From Halothermothrix orenii H 168 (GTDB lineage Bacteria; Bacillota; Halanaerobiia; Halanaerobiales; Halothermotrichaceae), in the NCBI RefSeq assembly GCF_000020485.1, contig NC_011899.1:1086501-1150500 (forward strand): 64,000 nucleotides of DNA. Reading direction: 5' to 3'. Of this stretch, positions 44,783-53,208 are shown piece by piece. Within the stretch, counting starts at the first letter, position 1. The number at the start of each line of letters is the position of its first letter. Made by a program: the position numbers and the translations under genes. The notes under the pieces are model-generated. The model ran no database searches. It had not been told where the DNA came from and saw only the letters and a list, made by a program, of their open reading frames with translations.

Positions 44783-46447
44783 ATGAATTCTGCAGTAGTA
44801 GGACTTATTGCATTTTTTCTCTTATTTTTAGGTTATAAGTACTATGGTGGGTTAATAGAACGTAAGGTAGTTAGACCGGATGATAGCAAAAAAACACCGG
44901 CCCACCGTCTTTATGATGGACAGGATTATAGTCCTGGTAAAAAGTCTTTGTTGTTTGGACACCATTTCTCCTCAATTGCCGGGGCTGCCCCTATTATTGG
45001 ACCTGTTGTTGCGGTTTATAACTTTGGATGGGGGTTGGGAGCTGTCTGGATTGTAGTTGGCGCTATTTTTATGGGAGCTGTTCACGATTATTTATCACTC
45101 ATGGTCTCTGTAAGAAATGATGGTAACTCTATGGCAGATGTAGCCGGAAAGGTAATGGGTAAAAAATCCAAAAAGATGTTTGCTATCTTTATGTGGATAA
45201 CCCTGGTATTAATTATTACCGTATTTGGCTGGGTTGCTGCTAAAACCCTGGCTACTAAACCGGAAATTGTACTACCTACCTTTTTGCTGTTACCTATTGC
45301 TATGTTGTTCGGGTTTGCTGTCTACAGGTTAAATGTACCTGTCTCTGTAGGAACCATATCTGCTATATTGCTGCTACTGGGTAGTATATACCTGGGTTAT
45401 AAAGTTCCTATATTATTACCTTTTGCTTTAAAAACCAATATGATACTCTGGTTTACAGCTTTAATGGGGTATGCACTGGTTGCTTCGGTATTACCAGTAT
45501 GGTTACTTTTACAGCCGCGGGATTATTTAAGTACCTTTGTGTTGTTTATCGGTCTTGCCGTTGGAATAGCCGGCCTGCTTGTAACCCATCCTGAAATTAA
45601 CGCTCCGGTATTTACCGGTGTTATGTCAGGGCAGGGTCCTGTCTGGCCAACATTGATGGTTCTGATTGCCTGTGGAGCTATTTCCGGTTTCCATTCTATT
45701 GTATCCGGTGGTACAACTTCTAAACAGCTTGATAAAGAAAGTGATGGAAGGGTAATTGGTTATGGTGGTATGATTATGGAATCAGTTCTTGCTTTTATTG
45801 CTCTTCTTGCTGTCAGTGCCGGACTTTTCTGGAATCCCCCGGCTGGTATGGAGCAATTTGGTTTTAGAACTTTATTTGAACAAAAGGGCTGGATTGTGGC
45901 TTTTGGGACCGGTTATGGACGTTTTGTAGAACCCTTTATAGGGATTTCTCTAGGAACATTATTTGCCATGACCATGTTAAAAACCTTTATTATGACATCA
46001 CTAGATACTTCTACCCGTCTGGCCAGGTTTATATTTACAGAAACATTTGGTGAAAACTCTAATATCTTAAAAAATAAATGGGTAGCTTCATTTATTTCAA
46101 TATTACCGGCATTTATACTTGGTGTAACTGGAAGCTGGCAGGGTATATGGACACTTTTTGGTGCCTCAAACCAGTTGATAGCAGCATTATCTTTAATTGT
46201 AGTTTCGGCTTACCTTATCGGGGTTAAAAAACCGGCAAAATACACCCTTATTCCGGCAGGCATTATGCTTATTACAACTATAGTTGCTTTATTATACAAG
46301 ATTTATTCTGACCTGATATTAGCACCTGAACCCAAATACTTTATTGTTCTGGTAGCTTTAGTAATCTTGTATCTCGCCATTGTAATGATGCGGGAAGCCA
46401 GGGATATCTTCTTTAATAAAAAAATAAACGTAGAAAACAATATGTAA
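44783..46447 (+). CDS. cstA: CstA-family carbon starvation / pyruvate transporter
   Basis: Polytopic membrane protein of 554 residues with about 15 hydrophobic segments. The N-terminal RLYDGQDYSPGKKSLLFGHH and GAAPIIGPVVA, then GAVHDYLSLM and GFHSIVSGGTTSKQL are strongly conserved in CstA/BtsT. Members take up pyruvate or peptides; control by a LytS/LytTR pair favours pyruvate, which fits fermentation by pta-ackA and malic enzyme (inference). The ATG at 44783 follows GGGGGGGACAT. A terminator follows. Confidence 0.93.
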   Translation: MNSAVVGLIAFFLLFLGYKYYGGLIERKVVRPDDSKKTPAHRLYDGQDYSPGKKSLLFGHHFSSIAGAAPIIGPVVAVYNFGWGLGAVWIVVGAIFMGAVHDYLSLMVSVRNDGNSMADVAGKVMGKKSKKMFAIFMWITLVLIITVFGWVAAKTLATKPEIVLPTFLLLPIAMLFGFAVYRLNVPVSVGTISAILLLLGSIYLGYKVPILLPFALKTNMILWFTALMGYALVASVLPVWLLLQPRDYLSTFVLFIGLAVGIAGLLVTHPEINAPVFTGVMSGQGPVWPTLMVLIACGAISGFHSIVSGGTTSKQLDKESDGRVIGYGGMIMESVLAFIALLAVSAGLFWNPPAGMEQFGFRTLFEQKGWIVAFGTGYGRFVEPFIGISLGTLFAMTMLKTFIMTSLDTSTRLARFIFTETFGENSNILKNKWVASFISILPAFILGVTGSWQGIWTLFGASNQLIAALSLIVVSAYLIGVKKPAKYTLIPAGIMLITTIVALLYKIYSDLILAPEPKYFIVLVALVILYLAIVMMREARDIFFNKKINVENNM

Positions 46448-46478
46448 ATATATAAAAGACAAAATCATGTCTCAGGAT

Positions 46479-46510
46479 ACACCCCGGAATATTGATTCCG
46501 GGGTGTTTTA
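46479..46510 (+). terminator. Intrinsic terminator of cstA, directly before intron fragment A
   Basis: ACACCCCGGAAT (46479-46490) and ATTCCGGGGTGT (46495-46506) form a perfect 12-bp stem, followed by TTTA. The group II intron fragment begins only 3 bases later at 46514. Confidence 0.93.
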
Positions 46511-46513
46511 TAT

Positions 46514-46814
46514 GTGTGTCCTGTATGCGTAAACAGCTTTACGGTGATAATCCGGAACAGGAGTTTGCAACGCCAAACGTTAGTAGAATAGTAAGGTCAT
46601 CTGATGTGAGGCAGTGTCTGAAGAAGACTGTAGCAAACTTCATCCCGGGAACAGGTTCCTCTTCTCCATTATAAATACCTATATGGATACCTAAATAATG
46701 CTTACATATCTGGGTGAGGTTGTATAACAGAATAAAACTTAAGTTGTCCGAAAGGTAAATAAGTAAATGGAAACAGGTGGTGATGTGAAAGGGGGCGGGT
46801 TAACCACCGTTACA
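46514..46814 (+). mobile_element. Decayed group II intron, 5' fragment A (domain I)
   Basis: Starts with GTGTG, the group II intron 5' consensus. Blocks that I recognise from full-length bacterial group II introns occur in order: TACGGTGA (46540), TCCGGAACAGG (46551), a TCTGAAGAAGACTG-like stretch (46617), GGGTGAGGTTGTA (46712) and GTAAATGGAAAC (about 46773). No reverse transcriptase and no domain V hairpin are present, so this is a 3'-truncated remnant. The same order occurs in fragment B at 47625. The end is set where similarity to B fades. Recognition is from memory and was not aligned by machine. Confidence 0.72.
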
Positions 46815-46899
46815 TAGTCGATTTTTTAGATTATTTATATATGCGATAATAAGGTATAGTAAAATTACAATAATATAATAGTAATAATAACTAATACTA

Positions 46900-46928
46900 T
46901 TGACACATTACTATAAATATTTTATAAT
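46900..46928 (+). promoter_or_regulatory. Consensus SigA promoter of the bacteriohemerythrin gene
   Basis: A perfect TTGACA (46900-46905) and perfect TATAAT (46923-46928) are 17 bp apart. Transcription would start near 46935, leaving a leader of about 45 nt before the ATG at 46981. Confidence 0.87.
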
Positions 46929-46980
46929 GTTTATAAAGCGATTATATATTGAGATAAAAATATCGAAAAGGGGGATAAAT

Positions 46981-47397
46981 ATGTTTAAATGGAAAGAAGA
47001 GTATTCTGTGGGGATTAAGGAGATAGATGACCAGCATAAAAAATTATTCAGTATTGCCGACGAATTATTTCTTGCCCTGGAAAATAATGAAGAGGGATTT
47101 GACCAGTATGACACTATTCACAAGCTATTAAAAGAATTGCATGACTATACTGTTTACCATTTTGAAACTGAAGAAGAATTAATGGAAAGACATGATTTTA
47201 TTGGACTGGGTAGCCACAGGTTTCAGCATAAAATATTTGTTAAAAAACTGGAGGAAATTGACCTTGAAGAACTGGACCTTAATCAAAAGGAAGGAATTAT
47301 GGATCTCCTGAATTTTATTGTAAACTGGATTGAGAAACATATTCTTGAAGAAGATCAGAAATATGGTCCATTTTTAAGAGAAAAAATTAATACATAA
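46981..47397 (+). CDS. Bacteriohemerythrin
   Basis: Oxygen-binding, non-haem di-iron four-helix protein of 138 residues. The complete ligand set can be read: H19 (DDQHKK), H60 and E64 (HFETEE), H79 and H83 (HRFQH), H120 and D125 (KHILEED). In an anaerobe it probably binds or delivers O2 for detoxification or sensing (inference). The ATG at 46981 follows AAGGGGGAT. It has its own consensus promoter and terminator and lies between two group II intron remnants. Confidence 0.95.
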   Translation: MFKWKEEYSVGIKEIDDQHKKLFSIADELFLALENNEEGFDQYDTIHKLLKELHDYTVYHFETEEELMERHDFIGLGSHRFQHKIFVKKLEEIDLEELDLNQKEGIMDLLNFIVNWIEKHILEEDQKYGPFLREKINT

Positions 47398-47535
47398 AAT
47401 CATTACATAGTAAAGCCTAAATATTAAAGTTTAAAACATTGCCATAAAACCCTATTATAATTATGTTTTAAATGATTATGGAATAAAATAGGTATGAAAT
47501 AAAATAGGTTATATACATAAAATTAAAAATATATT

Positions 47536-47577
47536 AAGATTAAGCTGACTATTACCAGTTTTGCTTAATCTTTTTTA
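47536..47577 (+). terminator. Intrinsic terminator after bacteriohemerythrin
   Basis: AAGATTAAGC pairs with GCTTAATCTT, followed by TTTTTAT. It lies about 140 bp after the stop codon. The 47398-47535 stretch is AT-rich and holds nothing else that I can support. Confidence 0.85.
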
Positions 47578-47593
47578 TATACATCATTAAAAT

Positions 47594-47624
47594 TGCAGGT
47601 TTTTTTACCTGCAGTTTATTTTAT
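47594..47624 (+). terminator. Second hairpin with T-rich tail, directly before intron fragment B
   Basis: TGCAGGT (47594-47600) pairs with ACCTGCA (47607-47613), followed by GTTTATTTTAT. The group II fragment B begins right at 47625. It may be part of the insertion target, because some group II introns choose sites behind terminator hairpins. Confidence 0.7.
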
Positions 47625-47914
47625 GTGTGCCCGGGCATGAATAACAGTTATACGGTGAAAGTCCGGAACAGGGGTTTGCAACATCAACCGTTAACCGAAA
47701 ACAAGGGGTGCCTGACGTGAGGTAGGATCCGGAGGAAACTTCACTACAGGAACACATTCCTCTTCTCCATTATTGGTGTACTTATATGGGGTGGCCTATA
47801 TGAGTTTACATATATGGGTGAGGTTGTACAACACTAAAACCCTAAGTTGCTCGAAATGAATGTCAGTAAATGAAACGGGGGGATGTAAGAAGGTGGCGGG
47901 TTCCCGGGTCCTAC
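47625..47914 (+). mobile_element. Decayed group II intron, 5' fragment B (domain I)
   Basis: Begins GTGTGCCCGGGCATG, very close to 5' ends of known bacterial group II introns. The ordered blocks are TACGGTGA (47651), TCCGGAACAGG (47662), CAAGGGGTGCCTGACGTGAGG (split near 47702), GGAGGAAACTTC, GGGTGAGGTTGTA (47816) and GTAAATGAAACGGGGG. It shares an identical 16-base run, TTCCTCTTCTCCATTA, with fragment A (47757-47772 and 46656-46671). There is no reverse transcriptase or domain V. The copies are clearly related but diverged, which suggests separate insertions rather than one duplication. Confidence 0.75.
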
Positions 47915-48083
47915 TCAATTTAATTTAACCCACTAATTTTTTGATATATGAAAACTTTTTTTAAGTTTTAGGGAGGATTCTTGAGATTAATAGCGAAAAG
48001 TTATAAAGGGTATGAAATAATGTTGTATTTAATGGGTATACTAATTAGCAAATGTTGCATAGCTGGTGCTGGGGTTGAAGGGG

Positions 48084-50195
48084 GTGTCGGTTCTGGAGGT
48101 ATATGTCGCAGATGAATCTGGTTTTTGTTTTGGAGTTAAACGAGCAATTAATCTAGCAATGGAAGCTGCCGGGAATAATAAAGAAGAAATCCCTGTATAT
48201 ACCCTGGGCCCTTTAATTCATAATCCACAGGTTGTAAAAAGATTAAAAGAGATGGGTATTGAATCTTTAGATTCACTTGATATAATTGATAATGGGGTTA
48301 TCATTATACGGTCACATGGTGTACCCCCTGATATAATAGAGAAAGCCCGTCAAAAGGGTTTACATATAATAGACGCAACCTGTCCCTATGTAAAAAATGC
48401 CCAGAAGTATGCCAGAGAGCTTGTTGATAAAGGATACCAGACAATAATTTTTGGGGATAGAGACCACCCGGAAGTTATCGGTATCAACGGGGCAGCGCGT
48501 AATGAGTCCATTATTATAAGCAGTGAGAAGGAAATAAAAGATATTAACCTTTCCAGTAAAGTTGGGCTAATAGCCCAGACTACCAAATCACCTGCTTCTT
48601 TTCAAAAGATTGTAAGTTATATTTTACCTGAAGTTAAAGAGTTACGGATTTACAATACTATCTGTAGAACTACAGAAACAAGGCAAAAATCTGCCGTTGA
48701 TTTAGCCAGACAGGTAGATGCTATGTTCGTAATTGGGGGAAAAAACAGTGCTAATACTACCCGGTTAGCAGAACTGTGTGCTGAAACTGGGACCCCAACT
48801 TATCATATAGAGACTGCCGGAGAGATTGATTTCAGGCAGTTGAAATCTTACAATAAAATAGGTATTACAGCAGGGGCTTCGACCCCAGACTGGTTAATTA
48901 AGGAGGTTATTGAGGCTATGAGTGAAGAAAAAAGAGATGCAGAATTACAGGAAGAAATTCAAGAGGGAGTAAATACTGATAATACTCCTGAAACACCAAA
49001 TGGTGAAGAAAATCCCATTGAAAATGAGGAAGAATTTAACTACGATGACAATAATCCCGCTGATTTAAAAAAAGGTCAGCAGGTAAAAGGTAAAGTTGTA
49101 GAAATTGGGGATAATGGGGTTTATGTGGATGTCGGATATAAAACCGAAGGTTTAATACCCCTCAGGGAATTAAGCCACCGGGATTTTGAAGACCCCCATG
49201 AAATTGTCGAAGAAGGTGAAGAAATCGATGTAATCGTTCTTACCCTTGAAGATGAAGAAGGAAATATGGTCTTATCAAAAAAACGGGCTGATTTTGAGAA
49301 GGCCTGGGAGCGTATCCTGAAAGCCTATGAAAATGATGAAATCATCGAAGCAGAAGTTACCAGAGAAGTTAAAGGTGGTCTTGTAGTAGATATTGGTCTC
49401 CGTGGTTTTGTACATGCTTCCCATGTGGCAATTGGATATGTTGAAGATTTAAGTGATTATGTTGGGAAAACATTACGTTTAAAAGTTATAGAAGTTGAAC
49501 GTGATAAAAACAATGTTGTTCTATCTGCTAAAAAAGTTCTGGAAGAAGAGAGAGAAAAGCAGAAAGAGAAAACCCTGGAAGAATTACAAGAAGGACAGGT
49601 TGTTAAAGGTAAAGTTACCAAGATAGTAGATTTTGGTGCTTTCGTGGATCTGGGAGGAATTGAAGGCCTCTTACACATTTCAGAAATGTCCTGGGGTAGG
49701 ATAGAACATCCTTCTGAAGTATTGGAAGAAGGTCAGGAAATAGAGGTTAAAGTACTGGCAGTAAACAAAGAAGAGGAAAGAATCTCACTTGGACTAAAAC
49801 AGCTTTTACCTGATCCCTGGGAAGAGTTTGCTAAAAAGCATTATGAAGGAGAGGTAGTTTCTGGTACAATTACTAAAATAGTAGACTTTGGAGCTTTCAT
49901 GGAAATTGAAAATGGTATAGAGGGATTAATTCATATTTCACAGCTATCACATCGTCATGTAAAAACTCCAGATGAAGTAGTATCTGTAGGAGAAGAAATC
50001 AAGGCAGAGATTATTAATATTGACCCAGAGCAGAAAAGGGTTGGATTGAGTATAAAAGCACTTGAAGAACAACCAGAAACACCAAAAAAAGTCGAAGCAC
50101 CAAAAAAGGAACCTACCAGGGAAAATGAATCTACCTCTGGAGTAACCATTGGAGAGATTGTTGGGGATATTCTTAAAAAAGAAGATGATAAATAA
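48084..50195 (+). CDS. ispH: IspH-S1 fusion: HMB-PP reductase with four S1 RNA-binding domains
   Basis: The N-terminal part (about 1-280) is 4-hydroxy-3-methylbut-2-enyl diphosphate reductase, the last step of the MEP isoprenoid pathway. Its three cluster Cys are in SGFCFGVKRA, DATCPYVKN and NTICRTTETRQ; RSHGVPP and RDHPEV are active-site loops. After an acidic linker (about 285-325) come four S1 domains (about 330-400, 415-485, 503-575 and 587-660), the ribosomal protein S1-like part. The fusion is known in several clostridia. The start is uncertain: GTG 48084, GTG 48066 or CTG 48093, none with ideal spacing to GAAGGGGG (48077-48084). Confidence 0.93.
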   Translation: MSVLEVYVADESGFCFGVKRAINLAMEAAGNNKEEIPVYTLGPLIHNPQVVKRLKEMGIESLDSLDIIDNGVIIIRSHGVPPDIIEKARQKGLHIIDATCPYVKNAQKYARELVDKGYQTIIFGDRDHPEVIGINGAARNESIIISSEKEIKDINLSSKVGLIAQTTKSPASFQKIVSYILPEVKELRIYNTICRTTETRQKSAVDLARQVDAMFVIGGKNSANTTRLAELCAETGTPTYHIETAGEIDFRQLKSYNKIGITAGASTPDWLIKEVIEAMSEEKRDAELQEEIQEGVNTDNTPETPNGEENPIENEEEFNYDDNNPADLKKGQQVKGKVVEIGDNGVYVDVGYKTEGLIPLRELSHRDFEDPHEIVEEGEEIDVIVLTLEDEEGNMVLSKKRADFEKAWERILKAYENDEIIEAEVTREVKGGLVVDIGLRGFVHASHVAIGYVEDLSDYVGKTLRLKVIEVERDKNNVVLSAKKVLEEEREKQKEKTLEELQEGQVVKGKVTKIVDFGAFVDLGGIEGLLHISEMSWGRIEHPSEVLEEGQEIEVKVLAVNKEEERISLGLKQLLPDPWEEFAKKHYEGEVVSGTITKIVDFGAFMEIENGIEGLIHISQLSHRHVKTPDEVVSVGEEIKAEIINIDPEQKRVGLSIKALEEQPETPKKVEAPKKEPTRENESTSGVTIGEIVGDILKKEDDK

Positions 50196-50232
50196 TCACA
50201 GTTTAATATAATTTTTGCTGTTTTTAGATCAT

Positions 50233-50259
50233 AACCGCCTCCGGGCGGTATTTTTTTTA
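50233..50259 (+). terminator. Intrinsic terminator after ispH-rpsA
   Basis: ACCGCC pairs with GGCGGT across a short loop and is followed by a run of eight T. It lies about 40 bp after the stop codon. Confidence 0.88.
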
Positions 50260-50322
50260 TGTATATACAACCTGATTGTGGGAAACATATTTTATAAAGA
50301 ATACCAACCTGGAGGTGGCATG

Positions 50323-50988
50323 ATGTCAATTGGTGCATTACTTCTTATTGTTCTAGGAGTTTTGATTTATTTTGGGGCTGCCCAGCGAGTACTGGATAAA
50401 TTATATTTAACTGATATTATGGCTCTGGTTGTTATTGCCGGTATTATTATCGGTAGTTTCGTTGATTTTACCGTACTGCGGAATCCAGTGGTAACTATAA
50501 ACCTGGGAGGGGCAATAATACCGGTTATTCTGGCTATTTACGTTTTAAGCAGGGCCGGTACTTACCGCGAACTGGTACGGACTATTATAGCAGTTGTCTT
50601 AACTGGTGGGGCTATATATGGTTTAAGTCAATTTTTTAAAAATTTTGGTCATGGCAGGGATATCATCGACCCCATGTATGTTTTTGCCATCAGTGGAGGT
50701 GTTATTGCCTATTTACTGGGAAGATCGAGGAGGGCTTCATTTATAGCAGGGACCCTAGGATATTTAACTTATAATTTAATTATTTTGGGGCAGGTATTAA
50801 CTGGACGTGTTGTTTCTCAGGTTATGATCGGGGGAGCGGGTGCCTTTGATAGTATTATTATTTCGGGTTTACTGGCTGTGCTACTGGCTGAACTGGTCGG
50901 TGAGACCAGGGAACGCATCCAGGGAGGACCGGTCAGGGGTAATAATTTACCTGGCAAAGAAAGGAGGAGTGATGATGATGAGAAGTAA
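50323..50988 (+). CDS. DUF1614-like membrane protein
   Basis: Polytopic membrane protein of 221 residues with about seven hydrophobic segments (for example LLLIVLGVLIYFGAA and GGVIAYLLGRSRRASF). I recognise it as a DUF1614-type protein, which often stands next to spoIIP and YIEGIA genes in clostridia. Its function is unknown. The ATG at 50323 has GGAGGTGG upstream; 50320 is also possible. The end overlaps the SpoIIP-like gene by 17 bp. The tail is highly charged (KERRSDDDEK). Confidence 0.75.
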   Translation: MSIGALLLIVLGVLIYFGAAQRVLDKLYLTDIMALVVIAGIIIGSFVDFTVLRNPVVTINLGGAIIPVILAIYVLSRAGTYRELVRTIIAVVLTGGAIYGLSQFFKNFGHGRDIIDPMYVFAISGGVIAYLLGRSRRASFIAGTLGYLTYNLIILGQVLTGRVVSQVMIGGAGAFDSIIISGLLAVLLAELVGETRERIQGGPVRGNNLPGKERRSDDDEK

Positions 50989-52057
50989 TAGAGGTCTTTA
51001 CAGTATACTTTTTATTTTTATAATTATATTATCATTGTCTGGATTTGTTTCTGCAGAATTTGTTGGCCACATTGAAGAAAATTGTGTTAAGGTATATGAT
51101 AATGACGGTAATTATATATTCAGTACAGCCATGAAAGTATCAAAGGGTGATAGATATATTAATCAGGATAATATGGAGTATATTGTAGAATCTATTAACG
51201 GTAATCGTGCTATTGCCCGTAAAGTAGGTGAGGTGGATTTACTGGAAGGTATTAAAACAAAAGCAGGTGAATTACTGCCACTGGCTGCAGGTGGAAAAAA
51301 ACTGATTGCCGTTTATCATACCCATAATGGTGAATCATACCTGCCAGGTCCTGAAAATATACCTGATAGAGGCGAGATTCATGAAATAGGTAGGGCATTT
51401 AAAGAAGCACTGGAAAAAAAGGGGATAAGGGCAATTCAATCTGACAACCTCCATTTACCCCATGATGGGGCGGCCTATGAAAGGTCAAGAGCGACTGCTG
51501 TTAACTTACTGAAAAAAAGACCAGACGCTATTTTTGACCTTCACCGGGATGCTGTTCCCAGTCGCAAAGAGTATTTAACCAGAGTGAATGGAAAGGTAGT
51601 AAGTCAGGTCAGACTGGTGGTAGGAAGGCAAAATCCTAACCGGGAGGTTAATGAAAAATTTGCTAAACAGTTAAAAGCAGTGGCTGATAAACAGTATCCG
51701 GGGTTAATCAGGGGTATATTTTTTGGGCGAGGTTCTTATAACCAGCATCTATCACCACACGCCCTCCTGTTAGAGTTTGGTACCCATGTTATTTCTGAAG
51801 GTCAGGCCAGGACAAGTGCTATTATGCTGGCTGATACGATTAATACTTTATTATATGGAGCCGGGGCCAGACCGGGTCAGGCACAGCAGAGTGAAGAAAA
51901 CAAAAGTGCTTTTACTAACTTGATTCTGGTTGGGGCGGTAGTTATAATTGGCCTGGTTATCTATCTTTACCTTAATGAAGGCAGTTTTGAGGGTGTTATA
52001 AGAAGGTTAAAGAGGTTTCTGGGGAGAGAGGTACTTGATAAAGGAGATAATAAATAA
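50972..52057 (+). CDS. spoIIP: SpoIIP-family amidase/endopeptidase
   Basis: Peptidoglycan hydrolase related to SpoIIP, which helps drive engulfment with SpoIID and SpoIIM. A signal-like helix is at residues 9-28 and ends FVSA. The catalytic domain shows VYHTHNGESYLPG, FDLHRDAVPS and the acidic LLLEFGTH near 270. Unlike typical SpoIIP it has a second hydrophobic helix near the C terminus (LVGAVVIIGLVIYLYL), then a basic tail. ATG codons at 50972, 50975 and 50978 follow AAGGAGG at 50961. It is part of the YIEGIA cluster. Confidence 0.88.
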   Translation: MMMRSNRGLYSILFIFIIILSLSGFVSAEFVGHIEENCVKVYDNDGNYIFSTAMKVSKGDRYINQDNMEYIVESINGNRAIARKVGEVDLLEGIKTKAGELLPLAAGGKKLIAVYHTHNGESYLPGPENIPDRGEIHEIGRAFKEALEKKGIRAIQSDNLHLPHDGAAYERSRATAVNLLKKRPDAIFDLHRDAVPSRKEYLTRVNGKVVSQVRLVVGRQNPNREVNEKFAKQLKAVADKQYPGLIRGIFFGRGSYNQHLSPHALLLEFGTHVISEGQARTSAIMLADTINTLLYGAGARPGQAQQSEENKSAFTNLILVGAVVIIGLVIYLYLNEGSFEGVIRRLKRFLGREVLDKGDNK

Positions 52058-52947
52058 TGTTTGAATATGGTGACCTTCTGGTAACAAGCCTCCTGGTGGG
52101 GTCAATTTCGCGGGGATTAATGCTAAATGTTGACTATCGCCAGTTTCCCAGTTATCCCCATTCCTATGTGATACATTTAACCCTGGGTATGATTGCCTCT
52201 GCCCTGGGGGCTCTGGTTTTACCGGCTCTGGCGGAAAAGGAATATATTGCGGTAACTTTTTTGACTATTGGAGCTCAACAATTCAGGGATGTGAGAAACC
52301 TGGAACGGGAGAGTCTGGCCAGAATTGAAGAGACAGAGTTAATACCACGTGGTAAGGCTTATATTGAAGGGATTGCAAAACTTTTTGAAGCCAGGAATTA
52401 CCTTGCCTTAATTACTTCCCTGGTTACAAGTATTATCTTTTTTTATACCAATATTTATCTGGCTGTAAGTGGAGGATTTTTAATAGCATATTTACTTCAT
52501 CGGTTTATGAAAGGCCCTTATGTCTCAGATATAGCCAGGGTAAAAATAGTTCCTATAAACTTTAAAGGTAAAAATATAGGAATTGACGATGTGATTATTA
52601 TGAATGTAGGTGAAGAAGAGGCTTTTCAGAAGTGGTATAATGAAGGGATCGGGATTAAAATTATCCCCAGAGATGAGGATGCCAGGGCTACCCTATCAAA
52701 TGTTGGTCAAAGACAGACAATTCTCCATGATCTATCTATACTGATGGGGGTAAAACTCGATATCGGGGTACAACAATTTACTCCCCTGGCCAGGTTAAAC
52801 CTGGATAATGGGACTTTAAATATTATTATGATTCCCCAGGAACCAGATGAGGAATTTATAAAAAAAGCTGTAGAAAAAATACCGGTAGTTGAAAGTTCTC
52901 AGCGTAAACCATTGAAAAGTAAAATGGGAAGGAAAGCAGCAGATTAA
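52057..52947 (+). CDS. YIEGIA-domain membrane protein
   Basis: Family named for the motif YIEGIA, seen here in KAYIEGIAKLFEARNYL (around residue 105). The 296-residue protein has about four hydrophobic segments in the first 160 residues, then a soluble domain with repeated VGEEEAF / GVQQFT type strands. The family is found in spore-forming clostridia and its function is not established. It overlaps the stop of the SpoIIP-like gene by one base and is followed by a small protein described as its capping partner. Confidence 0.88.
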   Translation: MFEYGDLLVTSLLVGSISRGLMLNVDYRQFPSYPHSYVIHLTLGMIASALGALVLPALAEKEYIAVTFLTIGAQQFRDVRNLERESLARIEETELIPRGKAYIEGIAKLFEARNYLALITSLVTSIIFFYTNIYLAVSGGFLIAYLLHRFMKGPYVSDIARVKIVPINFKGKNIGIDDVIIMNVGEEEAFQKWYNEGIGIKIIPRDEDARATLSNVGQRQTILHDLSILMGVKLDIGVQQFTPLARLNLDNGTLNIIMIPQEPDEEFIKKAVEKIPVVESSQRKPLKSKMGRKAAD

Positions 52948-52965
52948 TAATATGGGGGTTTGACA

Positions 52966-53169
52966 ATGGGTGAAGATGTAAACTTAAGTAATAATATCCT
53001 TGCAGTGATTACCACAAAGGATAAAAGGGAGATGGTTAGTGGTGGGGCCCCTATATTTATTACAGAAGATAAGGAAGAGATGGAAAATGTCAGCATGCTT
53101 ATTGCCCGGTTGACCCTGGGTATGGTTCATGACCTGGGTAATGGAGTCAAAATTATTATAAGACATTAA
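52966..53169 (+). CDS. Small YIEGIA partner protein (capping complex subunit family)
   Basis: A 67-residue protein with GGAPIFITEDKEEMENVSML near the middle and a C-terminal HDLGNGVKIII. I recognise it as the small protein that accompanies YIEGIA genes; databases call it a capping complex subunit for YIEGIA, though its role is not established. The ATG at 52966 follows TATGGGGG; TTG 52960 is less likely. It begins 18 bp after the YIEGIA stop. Confidence 0.75.
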   Translation: MGEDVNLSNNILAVITTKDKREMVSGGAPIFITEDKEEMENVSMLIARLTLGMVHDLGNGVKIIIRH

Positions 53170-53208
53170 CTAAAATTCTCTGTTCTAATATAGATATAAG
53201 GTGAAAAT

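Noticed and set aside
46514-47914. The two similar elements as HEARO/omega RNA of IscB-type systems or another large ncRNA
   Set aside because: No HNH or RuvC nuclease gene is near, and the ordered blocks match group II intron domain I better. A covariance search would settle it.
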